DNA from: Solidesulfovibrio aerotolerans | GTDB lineage: Bacteria; Desulfobacterota; Desulfovibrionia; Desulfovibrionales; Desulfovibrionaceae | Direction of reading: 5' to 3' | NCBI RefSeq assembly: GCF_009856865.1 | Contig: NZ_WVUD01000035.1 | Span: 1-41,191 of the forward strand | Length of the DNA: 41,191 nucleotides | In this document: piece after piece, positions 17,757-27,430 of the stretch | How positions within the stretch are numbered: the first letter of the stretch is position 1 | Layout: every line of letters begins with the position of its first letter | The notes under the pieces: model-generated | What the model was told of the DNA's origin: nothing | What the model saw: only the letters and a program-made list of their open reading frames with translations | Databases searched by the model: none | Translations under genes and position numbers: made by a program

Positions 17757-18191
17757 TTACTGGAGAATCAGATGCCAGAAGACCGAAGTCAGGCCGACAA
17801 TCAGGCCGACCACGGCCACGGTGAAAATGATGTCCGGGGTCGGGGTAAAGGCCTTGGCTCCGGTATTGATGCAGCGTCGGATGTACCAGAAGCGCCACAC
17901 CGCCACAACCATGACCAAAACGCCTGCCGCAAAGGTGGACAGGGTGACGGCCTCGGTGTGCAGATGCTTTTGGGCCATGCCCTCGAACATGGGTACGTTT
18001 TGCAATTGGCGGATAAAGAAATCAAAGCGTTCGATGACGAAGCTGAAGCCGAAAAGGGCCAGCCCCGTGCGGCACCAGGCCAAAAAAGTGCGTTCATTGG
18101 CTAAGTGGTTGCGCTGCCAGGCGAGAAGCACCTGGGGGTTATTGAGGTCGTAGGGGTGGTTGGTCTGGTCGTTGGGCGTGGCGTCGGGCAT
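17757..18191 (-). CDS. DUF202 / YidH-family small membrane protein
   Basis: A 144-residue protein with three predicted membrane helices (about 40-58, 84-103 and 120-140). The [20 protein letters not shown] segment is the hallmark of the DUF202 family, whose biochemical role is not established. The ATG at 18189-18191 has an AAGGAG Shine-Dalgarno followed by TCGCC, nearly the same ribosome-binding context as the next gene. It lies 23 bases upstream of the Cache-domain gene and probably starts the transcript that also carries CobD-CobQ. Confidence 0.85.
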   Translation of the reverse strand: MPDATPNDQTNHPYDLNNPQVLLAWQRNHLANERTFLAWCRTGLALFGFSFVIERFDFFIRQLQNVPMFEGMAQKHLHTEAVTLSTFAAGVLVMVVAVWRFWYIRRCINTGAKAFTPTPDIIFTVAVVGLIVGLTSVFWHLILQ

Positions 18192-18218
18192 GGCGACTCC
18201 TTAAGCTGAGGCTGCCCT

Positions 18219-18248
18219 GGGATAGCCCGGCGGGGCGTGGCTGGTCAA
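18219..18248 (-). promoter_or_regulatory. Candidate promoter of the DUF202-Cache-cobDQ group
   Basis: On the minus strand TTGACC (18243-18248) and TATCCC (18219-18224) are separated by 18 bases, about 30 bases before the DUF202 start codon. Confidence 0.4.
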
Positions 18249-18324
18249 CGGGGAGGGGGGGCGCGGGGTGTGGTGGAGACGGGGAGGAATATGGCTTGCA
18301 CCGGTCACGCAGAGGGGAAAAACG

Positions 18325-18359
18325 CAAAAAAGGGGGCCGCGCAGCGCGCGGCCCCCTTG
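18325..18359 (-). terminator. Rho-independent terminator of groESL
   Basis: Read on the minus strand, a GC-rich stem (AGGGGGCCGCGC with its complement, three-base loop) is followed by a run of T. It lies 25 bases after the groEL stop. Confidence 0.85.
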
Positions 18360-18384
18360 ACGGTAACCTGGAGGAAACGGTCGG

Positions 18385-20025
<1,641 letters not shown>

Positions 20026-20081
20026 GTATACTCTCCTTGCGCTAAAATTCTAAAAAAAGAAAAAGGGAAAGGCGCGGGGCC

Positions 20082-20372
20082 TTAGGCTTCGATGACGGCC
20101 AGGATGTCGTCTTCGCGCATGACGAGGAAATCTTCGTCATCAACCTTGATCTCGGTGCCGGCGTACTTGTTGAAAAGGACGAGGTCACCCTTCTCGACGT
20201 GCATCTTCTGGTGCTTGCCATCGTCGGCGATCTTGCCCGGACCCACGGCGATGATCTCGCCTTTCATGGGCTTTTCCTTGGCAGAGTCGGGGATGATGAT
20301 GCCGCCCTTGGTGACTTCTTCCTGTTCCAAACGCTTAACCAGCACGCGATCGCCTAAGGGTTTAAGCTTCAT
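20082..20372 (-). CDS. groS: Co-chaperonin GroES (Hsp10)
   Basis: A 96-residue protein with the family start [16 protein letters not shown], the mobile-loop region with the [13 protein letters not shown] segment, and the ending DDILAVIEA. It caps the GroEL cage. The ATG at 20370-20372 is preceded by GGAGG on the minus strand. It is the first gene of the groESL operon, with a CIRCE element 40 to 66 bases upstream, so repression by HrcA and induction by heat are expected. Confidence 0.98.
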   Translation of the reverse strand: MKLKPLGDRVLVKRLEQEEVTKGGIIIPDSAKEKPMKGEIIAVGPGKIADDGKHQKMHVEKGDLVLFNKYAGTEIKVDDEDFLVMREDDILAVIEA

Positions 20373-20411
20373 ACAATAACCTCCATGGTTTTTGGCTGAT
20401 GAGCCGTGCTG

Positions 20412-20438
20412 CTGGCACTCGCAGGGTGTGAGTGCTAA
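20412..20438. promoter_or_regulatory. CIRCE element (HrcA operator) of groESL
   Basis: CTGGCACTC-N9-GAGTGCTAA fits the CIRCE consensus TTAGCACTC-N9-GAGTGCTAA with a perfect right arm and two changes at the outer end of the left arm. The nine-base spacing is exact. Confidence 0.93.
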
Positions 20439-20453
20439 CGGCAGGCGGGAAAA

Positions 20454-20481
20454 TATCTAAACACATTGGCGTGAAAGGCAA
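20454..20481 (-). promoter_or_regulatory. groESL promoter
   Basis: On the minus strand TTGCCT (20476-20481) and TAGATA (20454-20459) are 16 bases apart, with the CIRCE element starting about 15 bases downstream of the -10 box. This is the usual layout for HrcA repression. Confidence 0.6.
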
Positions 20482-20636
20482 GGGGTTGGAGCGAAAAAAA
20501 AGGGGTGGGGCCTGATTTTTTCATCCTTTTGTAACATCCTGAAATTGTGCAAAATTTAATTTGGCGCCGGGCAAGGGGGAGCGCCGGACTGCTCTTTGCG
20601 ACGCGAACAGGCCGGTTTTCCAGGGAAAGGAACCCT

Positions 20637-20652
20637 TGTGAAAGGAATCACG
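20637..20652. promoter_or_regulatory. CRP/FNR-family binding site upstream of ech
   Basis: TGTGA-N6-TCACG matches the CRP/FNR-type consensus TGTGA-N6-TCACA at nine of ten positions. Its centre lies about 83 bases upstream of the start site predicted from the -10 box at 20716, a distance at which CRP-family proteins commonly activate. Which of the family members in this organism would use it is unknown. Confidence 0.5.
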
Positions 20653-20692
20653 CTATTGCACCGGGTAGAATTTTCTCGTAAGACGCCTAAAC

Positions 20693-20721
20693 TTGACGCT
20701 CTTCCCCCAGGGGCCTAAAAA
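20693..20721 (+). promoter_or_regulatory. Candidate promoter of the ech operon
   Basis: TTGACG (20693-20698) and TAAAAA (20716-20721) are separated by 17 bases. The start site would be near 20728, giving a leader of about 100 bases before echA. Confidence 0.5.
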
Positions 20722-20762
20722 CAATCCGAAAGCAGGCGGTCACTTTGCTTGCGGATTGTTTT
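20717..20762. repeat. Inverted repeat in the ech leader
   Basis: AAAACAATCCG followed by AAAGCA (left arm, 20717-20734) is mirrored by TGCTTG followed by CGGATTGTTTT (20745-20762). The left arm overlaps the predicted -10 box, so it could be an operator or, if transcription starts farther upstream, an RNA hairpin about 60 bases before echA. The rest of the 453-base gap between groES and echA (20453-20636) shows no gene. Confidence 0.6.
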
Positions 20763-20825
20763 GCCCGGCGGCGGGGGCAGAACGTGTGTCCCAGGCGGTC
20801 CCCTAACTTTTTTATCGAGGTGCCT

Positions 20826-22745
20826 ATGCTCGACACGCTGGTCTTTGTGACGGTGCTGTTGCCATTTTTGGTGGCAGCCGTGTTGCTCGTTTTGCGAGAG
20901 CAAAACGTGCGCAAGGTCATCCTGGTCGCCACGGCGGGAGTGCTTGCACTCGCGTCGCTGGCCATGCTGCGAGGCGGAGCGTTTATCATGTCGCCAGCGC
21001 CACTGTATGACACCCTTATCACCCTGGGTGATTTTGTCATACTATTTGTGGTGCTGTTCGTCGGTATCAAACGCAAAAACCAGATTATTATCTGGCTCTC
21101 CGTCGCGCAGATCATCGGCCTCATCATTCTCGACTTCTTCATGGTGAAGGAGCACGGGAACATTCCGGCCTTTTTTGCGGATGATTTAAGCCTTGTCATG
21201 GTGCTGATCATCTCCATCGTCGGTTCGCTGATCGCCGTCTACGGTATCGGCTATATGAAGGAACACGAAGAGCACCTGCATCTGACCAAGTCGAAACAGC
21301 CTCAGTTTTTCTTTTTCATCGTGCTTTTCCTGGGGGCCATGAACGGCCTGGTTTTGGCCAACAATCTGCTGTGGATGTATTTCTTCTGGGAATGCACCAC
21401 CTTGTGCTCGTTTATGCTCATCGGGCATGACGACACCGAGATTGCCCGCAAAAACGCCGAACGCGCCCTGTGGATGAACGTCCTGGGCGGCACGGCCTTT
21501 TTGTTCGGCATCATCCTGCTGCAAAAGGTGGTTGGCACCCTGTCGCTGCAAGAGATCCTGGCGCGCGGCCCCGAATTCGCCGTGGCCGGCGGTGCCATCC
21601 TGGTGCCCATGTTCCTGCTGGTGTTCGCCGGCATGACCAAGGCCGCCCAGGCCCCGTTCCAGAGCTGGCTGACCGGTGCCATGGTCGCACCCACCCCGGT
21701 CTCGGCCTTGCTCCACTCGTCCACCATGGTCAAGGCCGGCGTCTACATCATCGTGCGCCTGGCCCCGGTCTACGCCGGAACCTACTTCAGCAACTTCGTG
21801 GCCCTTTTCGGGGCCTTTGTTTTTCTGGCCACGGCCTGTCTGGCCGCCGGACAGTCCAACGGCAAGAAAATCCTGGCGTATTCCACCATCTCCAACCTGG
21901 CGCTGATCATTGCCTGCGCCGGCATCAACACCCCGGCGGCCATCACGGCGGCCATCCTGCTCATCCTCTTCCACGCCATCTCCAAGGCGCTTATGTTCTT
22001 GTGCGTGGGAGCCATTGAGCAAAAGATCGGTTCCCGCGACATCGAGGACATGCGCGGCCTGTTCGCGGTCATGCCCCGTACGGCACTCGTCGCCATCATC
22101 GGCATCATGACCATGATGCTGCCGCCCTTTGGCATGCTCATGGCCAAGTGGATGGCCATTGAGTCCGCCCACGGGCAGTTCCTGCTGATGATCATGCTGG
22201 CCCTGGGTTCGGGCGTTACGGTGCTGTTCTGGTGCCGTTGGGCCGGACTCATGCTGGGCACCCCGGTGGCCAAGGCCAAGCCTGAGGCCCAGGACATCAC
22301 CGTGCGTGCGCCGCTCTACATCCTGGCCGGGCTGGCCCTGGTGGTCAGCTTCTTCTCGCCGGTGGTCTACAACAGCTTGGTGGCCCCGGTCGTAAAAATG
22401 TATTACAAGGCCGCGCCGTACGCCCTCCCATACGGCAACTTTGATTCCCCGGTCGGCATCTTCCTGGTCTACCCGCTGTTTCTCCTCTTGGGCCTTGGCT
22501 TCTACTTTGCCCTCAAGCAGGCGCGCAAGGTGACCGCCGCCCAGTGCTCCCAGCCCTATATGTGCGGCGAGCAACAAACGGTTGACGGCAAGCCCGGCTT
22601 CCTCGGTCCCCTGGGGCTGCATGTGCCTGTCCAGTCCGGCAACTACTATCTGGAGCAGTTCTTCGGCGAGACCATGCTCTCCAAATGGATCAACGTCATC
22701 GCGCTCGCCGTGCTGGTGATCATGCTTTTCGGAGGCGCCCTGTGA
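20826..22745 (+). CDS. echA: Ech hydrogenase subunit EchA (NuoL-like antiporter subunit)
   Basis: A 639-residue membrane protein with about sixteen hydrophobic helices, homologous to the ion-translocating NuoL/MrpA subunits of complex I. Visible landmarks are the conserved glutamate of a membrane helix in FFWECTTL, and the family core from GMTKAAQAPFQSWL through PTPVSALLHSSTMVKAG, with the lysines and histidine of the proton channel. It should move H+ or Na+ across the inner membrane, driven by electron flow between ferredoxin and H+. The ATG at 20826 has a GAGG Shine-Dalgarno; the frame extends upstream but through the inverted repeat of the leader. Its TGA overlaps the GTG start of echB. 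Confidence 0.95.
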   Translation: MLDTLVFVTVLLPFLVAAVLLVLREQNVRKVILVATAGVLALASLAMLRGGAFIMSPAPLYDTLITLGDFVILFVVLFVGIKRKNQIIIWLSVAQIIGLIILDFFMVKEHGNIPAFFADDLSLVMVLIISIVGSLIAVYGIGYMKEHEEHLHLTKSKQPQFFFFIVLFLGAMNGLVLANNLLWMYFFWECTTLCSFMLIGHDDTEIARKNAERALWMNVLGGTAFLFGIILLQKVVGTLSLQEILARGPEFAVAGGAILVPMFLLVFAGMTKAAQAPFQSWLTGAMVAPTPVSALLHSSTMVKAGVYIIVRLAPVYAGTYFSNFVALFGAFVFLATACLAAGQSNGKKILAYSTISNLALIIACAGINTPAAITAAILLILFHAISKALMFLCVGAIEQKIGSRDIEDMRGLFAVMPRTALVAIIGIMTMMLPPFGMLMAKWMAIESAHGQFLLMIMLALGSGVTVLFWCRWAGLMLGTPVAKAKPEAQDITVRAPLYILAGLALVVSFFSPVVYNSLVAPVVKMYYKAAPYALPYGNFDSPVGIFLVYPLFLLLGLGFYFALKQARKVTAAQCSQPYMCGEQQTVDGKPGFLGPLGLHVPVQSGNYYLEQFFGETMLSKWINVIALAVLVIMLFGGAL

Positions 22746-23593
22746 TTACCAAAATCATACTCGCCATTTTGGCTCTGGTTGCCGCGCCGCTCTTGGGGGC
22801 GCTCATCACCGGCGTGGACCGCCGGATCACCGCCTGGTTGCAGTCGCGCTATGGTCCGCCGATCCTCCAGCCCATCTATGATGTGCTCAAACTCTTGGGC
22901 AAAGAGCCCATGGTCACCAACACCTGGCAGGCCCTTTGCGCCTATGTCTATATTGTTGGCGCGGCCCTGTCGGTGGTGCTGCTGTTTACCGGCTCCGACC
23001 TGCTGCTGATCTTTTTCGTGCTGACGGTCGGCGCGGTCTTCCTGGTCATGGGCGCCCTGGCCTCGCCCTCGCCCTACAGCCAGATCGGCGGCCAGCGCGA
23101 GCTGCTGCAGATGCTGGCCTACGAACCGCTTCTGATCCTTGTCTTTGCCGCCATCGCCATGGTGACCGGCAGCTTCAAGGTCAGCGCGGTGTTTGAACAG
23201 ACCCGGCCGCTGCTCTACGACCTGCCGCTGATGTACATCGTTTTGGGCTATGCGCTCACGATTAAGCTGCGCAAATCCCCCTTTGACATCTCGGCCAGCG
23301 CCCACGCCCACCAGGAACTGGTGCGCGGCGTCTATACCGAATACTCCGGTCCGTTTCTGGCCATGATCGAAATCGCCCACTGGTATGAGGTCATCCTCGT
23401 GCTCGGGCTGTGCGCCCTTTTCTGGTCGACCAGCGTTGTGGGCATGGTTGTGCTTGTGGCGGTGACCTACCTGGCCGAAATCATCGTGGACAACGTCACG
23501 GCGCGCCTGACCTGGCGCTTCATGCTCAAGTCCGCTGTCGGCATGGGGCTGGTCCTCACCCTCGTCAACATGCTTTGGCTGTATGCCCAATAA
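22742..23593 (+). CDS. echB: Ech hydrogenase subunit EchB (NuoH-like)
   Basis: A 283-residue membrane protein of about eight helices, the NuoH/HyfC-type subunit that anchors the soluble hydrogenase arm to the ion channel. Family landmarks are the N-terminal SRYGPPILQPIYDVLKLLGKE and the KSPFDISASAHAHQELVRG loop, the cytoplasmic region carrying acidic residues important for coupling. Translation begins at the GTG at 22742, which shares bases with the echA stop (GTGA), so the two are translationally coupled. The next gene begins 30 bases after the stop. Confidence 0.95.
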   Translation: MITKIILAILALVAAPLLGALITGVDRRITAWLQSRYGPPILQPIYDVLKLLGKEPMVTNTWQALCAYVYIVGAALSVVLLFTGSDLLLIFFVLTVGAVFLVMGALASPSPYSQIGGQRELLQMLAYEPLLILVFAAIAMVTGSFKVSAVFEQTRPLLYDLPLMYIVLGYALTIKLRKSPFDISASAHAHQELVRGVYTEYSGPFLAMIEIAHWYEVILVLGLCALFWSTSVVGMVVLVAVTYLAEIIVDNVTARLTWRFMLKSAVGMGLVLTLVNMLWLYAQ

Positions 23594-23623
23594 CGTTTGC
23601 CAAGCCAAAAAAGAGAGCACGCC

Positions 23624-24067
23624 ATGTTAGGCAATTTGATCAATCAGGGACGCATCAAATCCCCGTGGGTGGTCCACTTCGATTGCGGCAGCTGCAACGG
23701 CTGCGACATCGAGGTGCTGGCCTGCCTCACGCCCATCTACGACATTGAACGCTTCGGCATTTTAAACATCGGCAATCCCAAGCACGCCGACGTGTTGCTC
23801 GTGACCGGCACCGTCAATCACCGCAACAAGCATGTGCTCAAAAACATCTACGATCAGATGCCCGGACCCAAGGCCGTTATTGCCATCGGGGCCTGCGGCT
23901 GCTCCGGGGGCGTGTTCCGCGAGGCCTACAACGTGGTTGGCGGCGTGGACAAGGTCATCCCCGTGGATGTCTATGTGCCCGGCTGCCCGGCCCGGCCCGA
24001 AGCCATCATCGATGGCGTGGTGGCGGCCCTGGAGAAGGTCAAGACGCTGCTGGGCATGACGGCCTAG
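23624..24067 (+). CDS. echC: Ech hydrogenase small subunit EchC (NuoB-like)
   Basis: A 147-residue [4Fe-4S] protein, the [NiFe]-hydrogenase small subunit homologous to NuoB. Cysteines lie at 21, 24 and 27 (CGSCNGCD), 91 and 93 (GACGCSGG) and 121 (VPGCPARPE). Four of these hold the proximal cluster that passes electrons to or from the [NiFe] site in EchE. The start is the ATG at 23624, preceded by a purine-rich AAGAGAG. It lies at the membrane interface on the cytoplasmic side. Confidence 0.95.
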   Translation: MLGNLINQGRIKSPWVVHFDCGSCNGCDIEVLACLTPIYDIERFGILNIGNPKHADVLLVTGTVNHRNKHVLKNIYDQMPGPKAVIAIGACGCSGGVFREAYNVVGGVDKVIPVDVYVPGCPARPEAIIDGVVAALEKVKTLLGMTA

Positions 24068-24118
24068 CTGCAACCTGCGACGCAACCGGGGTCCGACCCC
24101 GAAGGCCAGGAGAATATT

Positions 24119-24484
24119 GTGCTGGAAACGATTCCTCTTTCCCTCGACGAAGTCGTCGCCGTGGCCAAAGAGCACTTTGACGGCGGCTGGCGGTTGGTCA
24201 CCATGACCGCTGTGGATGTCGGTGAGGCCGGTTTTGAGATCTTTTACCACTATGACAAAGACTTGGTCATGAAGCATTATCGGCTCTCCATCCCCAAGGA
24301 GACCGTGGTGCCGAGCATCTCCCCCGTCTACTTTGCCGCGTTGCTCGTGGAAAACGAGAGCCGCGATCAGTTCGGCATCTGCTTCTCCGACATCGTTCTC
24401 GATTTCGGCGGGCACCTGTACCTTGAAGCTGAAGTCCGCGCCATGCCGTTTTGCAAAGTCAGCGTGGCTCAAAAACAGTCCTAG
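24119..24484 (+). CDS. echD: Ech hydrogenase subunit EchD (NuoC-like)
   Basis: A 121-residue soluble subunit corresponding to NuoC, a structural part of the hydrogenase arm that carries no cofactor. The ENESRDQFGICFSDIVLDFGG segment near residues 78-98 recalls the NuoC signature around its conserved E-R-E/D motif. The start is a GTG at 24119 with an AGGAG Shine-Dalgarno. It sits between echC and echE, as in other ech operons. Confidence 0.9.
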   Translation: MLETIPLSLDEVVAVAKEHFDGGWRLVTMTAVDVGEAGFEIFYHYDKDLVMKHYRLSIPKETVVPSISPVYFAALLVENESRDQFGICFSDIVLDFGGHLYLEAEVRAMPFCKVSVAQKQS

Positions 24485-24496
24485 AGAGGGAAGCGT

Positions 24497-25723
24497 ATGG
24501 CCCGTACTATATTGCCTTTCGGTCCGCAGCATCCGGTGCTGCCGGAACCCCTGCATCTCAAACTCACCATCGAGGACGAAATCGTCGTCGAGGCCCTGCC
24601 CACCCTCGGTTATGTTCACCGGGGACTGGAAAAACTGTGTGAAGTCCGTGATTTCAACCAGATGGTCCAGATCGTCGAGCGGGTCTGCGGCATCTGCTCC
24701 TGTCTGCACGCCCTGTGCTACTGCGAAGGCATCGAGCAGATCATGGGCGTCGAAGTCCCCAGGCGCGCCAAGTATCTGCGCACCATCTGGGGTGAGCTCC
24801 ACCGCGTCCACTCCCACCTGCTGTGGCTGGGCCTTTTTGCCGACGCGTTCGGCTTTGAAAGCCTTTTCATGCAGTTCTGGCGGGTGCGCGAGCGCATCAT
24901 GGACATCATGGAAGCCACTTGCGGCAACCGCGTGGTGGTCTCGGTCAACGTCGTTGGCGGCGTGCGGCGCGACCTTTCCCCGGAACAATGCCAGTGGATC
25001 GAGCAGCAGCTCATCATCTCCGAGAAAGAAATCCGTCAGCTTCAGACCACGATCTTAAATGATTACACGGTCAAAAAGCGTTGTTGCGGCAAGGGCGTGC
25101 TGACCAAGGAGCAGGCCTACCAGCTCGGCGCGGTCGGTCCCATGCTGCGCGGTTCCGGATGGGCCCAGGACGCCCGCCAGACCGGTTACGCCGCCTTTGG
25201 CGAACTGGGCTTTGAGCCGATCGTGGAATACGACGGCGACTCCTATGCCCGTTGCGCCGTGCGTTTCCGCGAAACCCTCCAGTCCTTTGACATCGTGCGT
25301 CTGGCCATTGCCCGGATGCCGGCCGGCGAAACCGCGGCCAATGTCGAAGGGGCCAACGAAGACGACACGCCCAGGATTATCAGCGGCAATCGCGGTGGCA
25401 TCATGCAGTCGTATAACCGCGACAAGCACCACAGCATCACGGCCGCGCCACCCCCGGACCTGGATATCCCGGCCGGCTCCCTGGCCGCCAAGGTCAAGGG
25501 CAAGCCGGACGGTGAAGCCGTTACCCGCGTGGAACAGCCCCGGGGCGAACTCATGTACTACCTTAAGGGCGTGGGTTCCAAGAATATGGACCGGGTGCGC
25601 ATCCGCACGCCGACATTCGCCAATATCCCGCCGCTTCTGGCCATTCTGCCGGGCTGCGAATTGGCCGACGTGCCGGTCATCGTGCTCTCCATTGACCCCT
25701 GCATCAGCTGCACCGAACGGTAA
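24497..25723 (+). CDS. echE: Ech hydrogenase large subunit EchE ([NiFe] catalytic, NuoD-like)
   Basis: The 408-residue catalytic subunit. The [NiFe] ligands are present: RVCGICSCLH gives Cys64 and Cys67, and the C-terminal DPCISCTER gives Cys402 and Cys405. The protein ends three residues after the last ligand cysteine, so no C-terminal extension remains to be cleaved during maturation, as in other Ech enzymes. It evolves or consumes H2, exchanging electrons with ferredoxin through EchC and EchF. Residues about 279-322 (TAANVEG... to ...APPPDL) appear to be extra compared with the EchE of methanogens as I remember it. The ATG at 24497 follows GAGAGGGAAG. Confidence 0.95.
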   Translation: MARTILPFGPQHPVLPEPLHLKLTIEDEIVVEALPTLGYVHRGLEKLCEVRDFNQMVQIVERVCGICSCLHALCYCEGIEQIMGVEVPRRAKYLRTIWGELHRVHSHLLWLGLFADAFGFESLFMQFWRVRERIMDIMEATCGNRVVVSVNVVGGVRRDLSPEQCQWIEQQLIISEKEIRQLQTTILNDYTVKKRCCGKGVLTKEQAYQLGAVGPMLRGSGWAQDARQTGYAAFGELGFEPIVEYDGDSYARCAVRFRETLQSFDIVRLAIARMPAGETAANVEGANEDDTPRIISGNRGGIMQSYNRDKHHSITAAPPPDLDIPAGSLAAKVKGKPDGEAVTRVEQPRGELMYYLKGVGSKNMDRVRIRTPTFANIPPLLAILPGCELADVPVIVLSIDPCISCTER

Positions 25724-25740
25724 AAAAGGAGCGCGTTTCC

Positions 25741-26103
25741 ATGTTCAACATGACCAAAAACGTCGTTGCGAACCTCTTCGCCAAAAGCTCGACAAGGCTC
25801 TATCCGTTTGCCGTGCGGGGCCATTTCGAAGGGTTTCGGGGGACGTTGCACATTAATATCGATGAGTGCATCTTCTGCCGCACCTGTCAGATCAAATGCC
25901 CGTCCCAGTGCATCGCCGTGGACAACAAGGCCGGCACCTGGACCTGTGAAGCCATGAGCTGCGTGTATTGCGGCGTGTGCGTGGATGTCTGCCCCACCAG
26001 CTGCCTGTCCATGAGCAAGGAACACCGCCAGGTGGCCACGGAAAAACAGACCATGGCCTACCAGGGCGTGCCCAAGAAAAAGAAAAAGGAAGCCGCCGAA
26101 TAG
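25741..26103 (+). CDS. echF: Ech hydrogenase ferredoxin-like subunit EchF (NuoI-like)
   Basis: A 120-residue protein with two [4Fe-4S] motifs: Cys43, 46, 49 and 53 (CIFCRTCQIKC) and Cys74, 77, 80 and 84 (CVYCGVCVDVC). It is the NuoI-type subunit that accepts electrons from soluble ferredoxin and hands them to EchC. The C-terminus is a basic PKKKKK stretch. It is the last gene of the operon, followed 27 bases later by a stable hairpin. Gene order A-B-C-D-E-F matches the standard ech operon. Confidence 0.95.
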   Translation: MFNMTKNVVANLFAKSSTRLYPFAVRGHFEGFRGTLHINIDECIFCRTCQIKCPSQCIAVDNKAGTWTCEAMSCVYCGVCVDVCPTSCLSMSKEHRQVATEKQTMAYQGVPKKKKKEAAE

Positions 26104-26130
26104 CCGCTTCCTGAACATTCACCTGTTTCC

Positions 26131-26167
26131 CAGCGCCCGCCCGTCGGTTTCCGACAGGCGGGCGCTG
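26131..26167 (+). terminator. Hairpin at the end of the ech operon
   Basis: CAGCGCCCGCC pairs perfectly with GGCGGGCGCTG, and an inner GTCGG/CCGAC stem with a three-base loop continues it. The following T-run is poor (GTCGTTTG), so it may protect the mRNA end as much as stop transcription. From 26168 to 26350 I see no gene. Confidence 0.65.
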
Positions 26168-26350
26168 GTCGTTTGCGCCCGGTCCGGGTCTTGCGGGGGC
26201 AGGCATTTCCACCGTCCGTCTGATCAGAGGTCTGGCTCCCGACAGGACCGAGGGGTGCCTGGCCTTACGGTCAACGCGTTTCGGAGCAGGACGTTATTGC
26301 AGCCACTCAGGGCTGGCTGCTTCTGCGATGGATTCTCAGGGATGCGGCGA

Positions 26351-27217
26351 CTACCCGCGAAGCCATAAGTAGGCCCGCGTGGCCAGGCGATCCAGCACCA
26401 CCGCCGGATTGACCGAGGCAATGAGCGCTTCCTGGCACTCGGCCAAAAGGATGTCCAGACGCCGGGGCACGTCCGCATCGCCGCAGACCGACAAGCGGGC
26501 CGAAAGCGGCGTGTCCGAGCGACCCGCCAAAAATGCAGCCAATTCCCGCGACAACTCGGTCAGCACCCGCTCGGCCGTCAGCCGCGACGGCCGACCCTTG
26601 ACCCCGGTAAACCAGCCCCGGCCCGAACGCCAGAAACCGGCCAAAGCGTCGAGGATGGGCCAGGGATCGTCCTCGCCGCCGGCCGGCAAGGGCAGGCTGG
26701 CATCCGGCCAGGCCAGGGTCATGACAAATGAGCGCGACACCAGTGTCGGGAAAAGCCGCTCCCGCTGGGGCGAAAGCAACACGAACACGTTGCCCGGACG
26801 CGGTTCCTCCATGGCCTTTAAAAGCGCATTGGCCGCTTCGTCCGTAAGCCCTTGCGCTTCGGCCAAAATCACCACCCGCCAGCCCGACCCGCGCGGCGGC
26901 TCGCCCACCAGGGCGCGCACCTCGCGCATATCCGCCACTTTGATGGTTTCCGCGCCACCGTCGAAATACTGCAAATCCAAAAATACTTTGTCGCGAAGCT
27001 GGATGCAGACCGGACACAGGCCGCAAGGGGGGGACGCGTCCCGGCAATTAAGCCGCGCCGCCAGCCACATGGCCATGGCCGCGCGCTCATCGGCCGTGCC
27101 GCCCTCCAGGATCAGCGCCTGGGGGATGGCCCGGGCCAAGGCGTCAAGGCCGGCGAGCACATGGGACTGGCGCTCGGGGACGCCAAAGGGAAAGGGGGAT
27201 TCGTTTACGGAGCGCAT
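26351..27217 (-). CDS. holB: DNA polymerase III delta-prime subunit
   Basis: A 288-residue clamp-loader protein. It has the four-cysteine zinc module of the family (Cys58, 65, 68 and 71, in a CRDASPPCGLCPVC arrangement), the IKVADMREVRALV segment, and VVILAEAQGLTDEAANALLKAMEEP, a well-conserved AAA+ Walker B and sensor region. Like typical delta-prime subunits it lacks a working P-loop (ILEGGTADE in its place). It helps load the beta clamp on DNA. I chose the ATG at 27217, which precedes the family-like start; the frame is open farther upstream but reaches into the hairpin region. The Shine-Dalgarno is weak. It lies about 300 bases after purA on the same strand. Confidence 0.88.
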   Translation of the reverse strand: MRSVNESPFPFGVPERQSHVLAGLDALARAIPQALILEGGTADERAAMAMWLAARLNCRDASPPCGLCPVCIQLRDKVFLDLQYFDGGAETIKVADMREVRALVGEPPRGSGWRVVILAEAQGLTDEAANALLKAMEEPRPGNVFVLLSPQRERLFPTLVSRSFVMTLAWPDASLPLPAGGEDDPWPILDALAGFWRSGRGWFTGVKGRPSRLTAERVLTELSRELAAFLAGRSDTPLSARLSVCGDADVPRRLDILLAECQEALIASVNPAVVLDRLATRAYLWLRG

Positions 27218-27319
27218 AAGTGGATACAGCGTCTCCAGTGGTTCTTGGCAATGCGCCGCATTGCCTATGGAAAATTTTCCTGCAAACCTTTCGGCCCCGT
27301 CTTCGGGGCCGAGGGCAGG

Positions 27320-27391
27320 TGGGGGGCGCAATTTTCCTGGCTGGCCCAGCCGTTCCTGCGGCTGGGCCAGCCAGGAAAATTGCGCCCCCCA
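27320..27391. repeat. Perfect 33-bp inverted repeat with 6-base loop
   Basis: Left arm 27320-27352 (TGGGGGGCGCAATTTTCC...) and right arm 27359-27391 pair without a mismatch around the loop TTCCTG. It lies between purA and holB, 126 bases after the purA stop on the minus strand. No T-run follows in either direction, so it is not a standard terminator. Confidence 0.9.
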
Positions 27392-27430
27392 TCAGAGACG
27401 GCTTCCCGCCGCCGACCATCCCACCAACCG

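Noticed and set aside
18192-18384. Cobalamin riboswitch upstream of the CobD-CobQ gene group
   Set aside because: No B12-box or typical stem arrangement could be found by eye. A covariance-model search would be decisive.
21186-22622. A 478-codon minus-strand frame across echA
   Set aside because: It is antisense to a multi-helix NuoL homologue and reads as repetitive Gly/His/Gln sequence.
26168-26350. tRNA or small RNA gene in the ech-holB gap
   Set aside because: No GTTCGAATC-type T-loop or cloverleaf was seen; only the operon-end hairpin before it is convincing.
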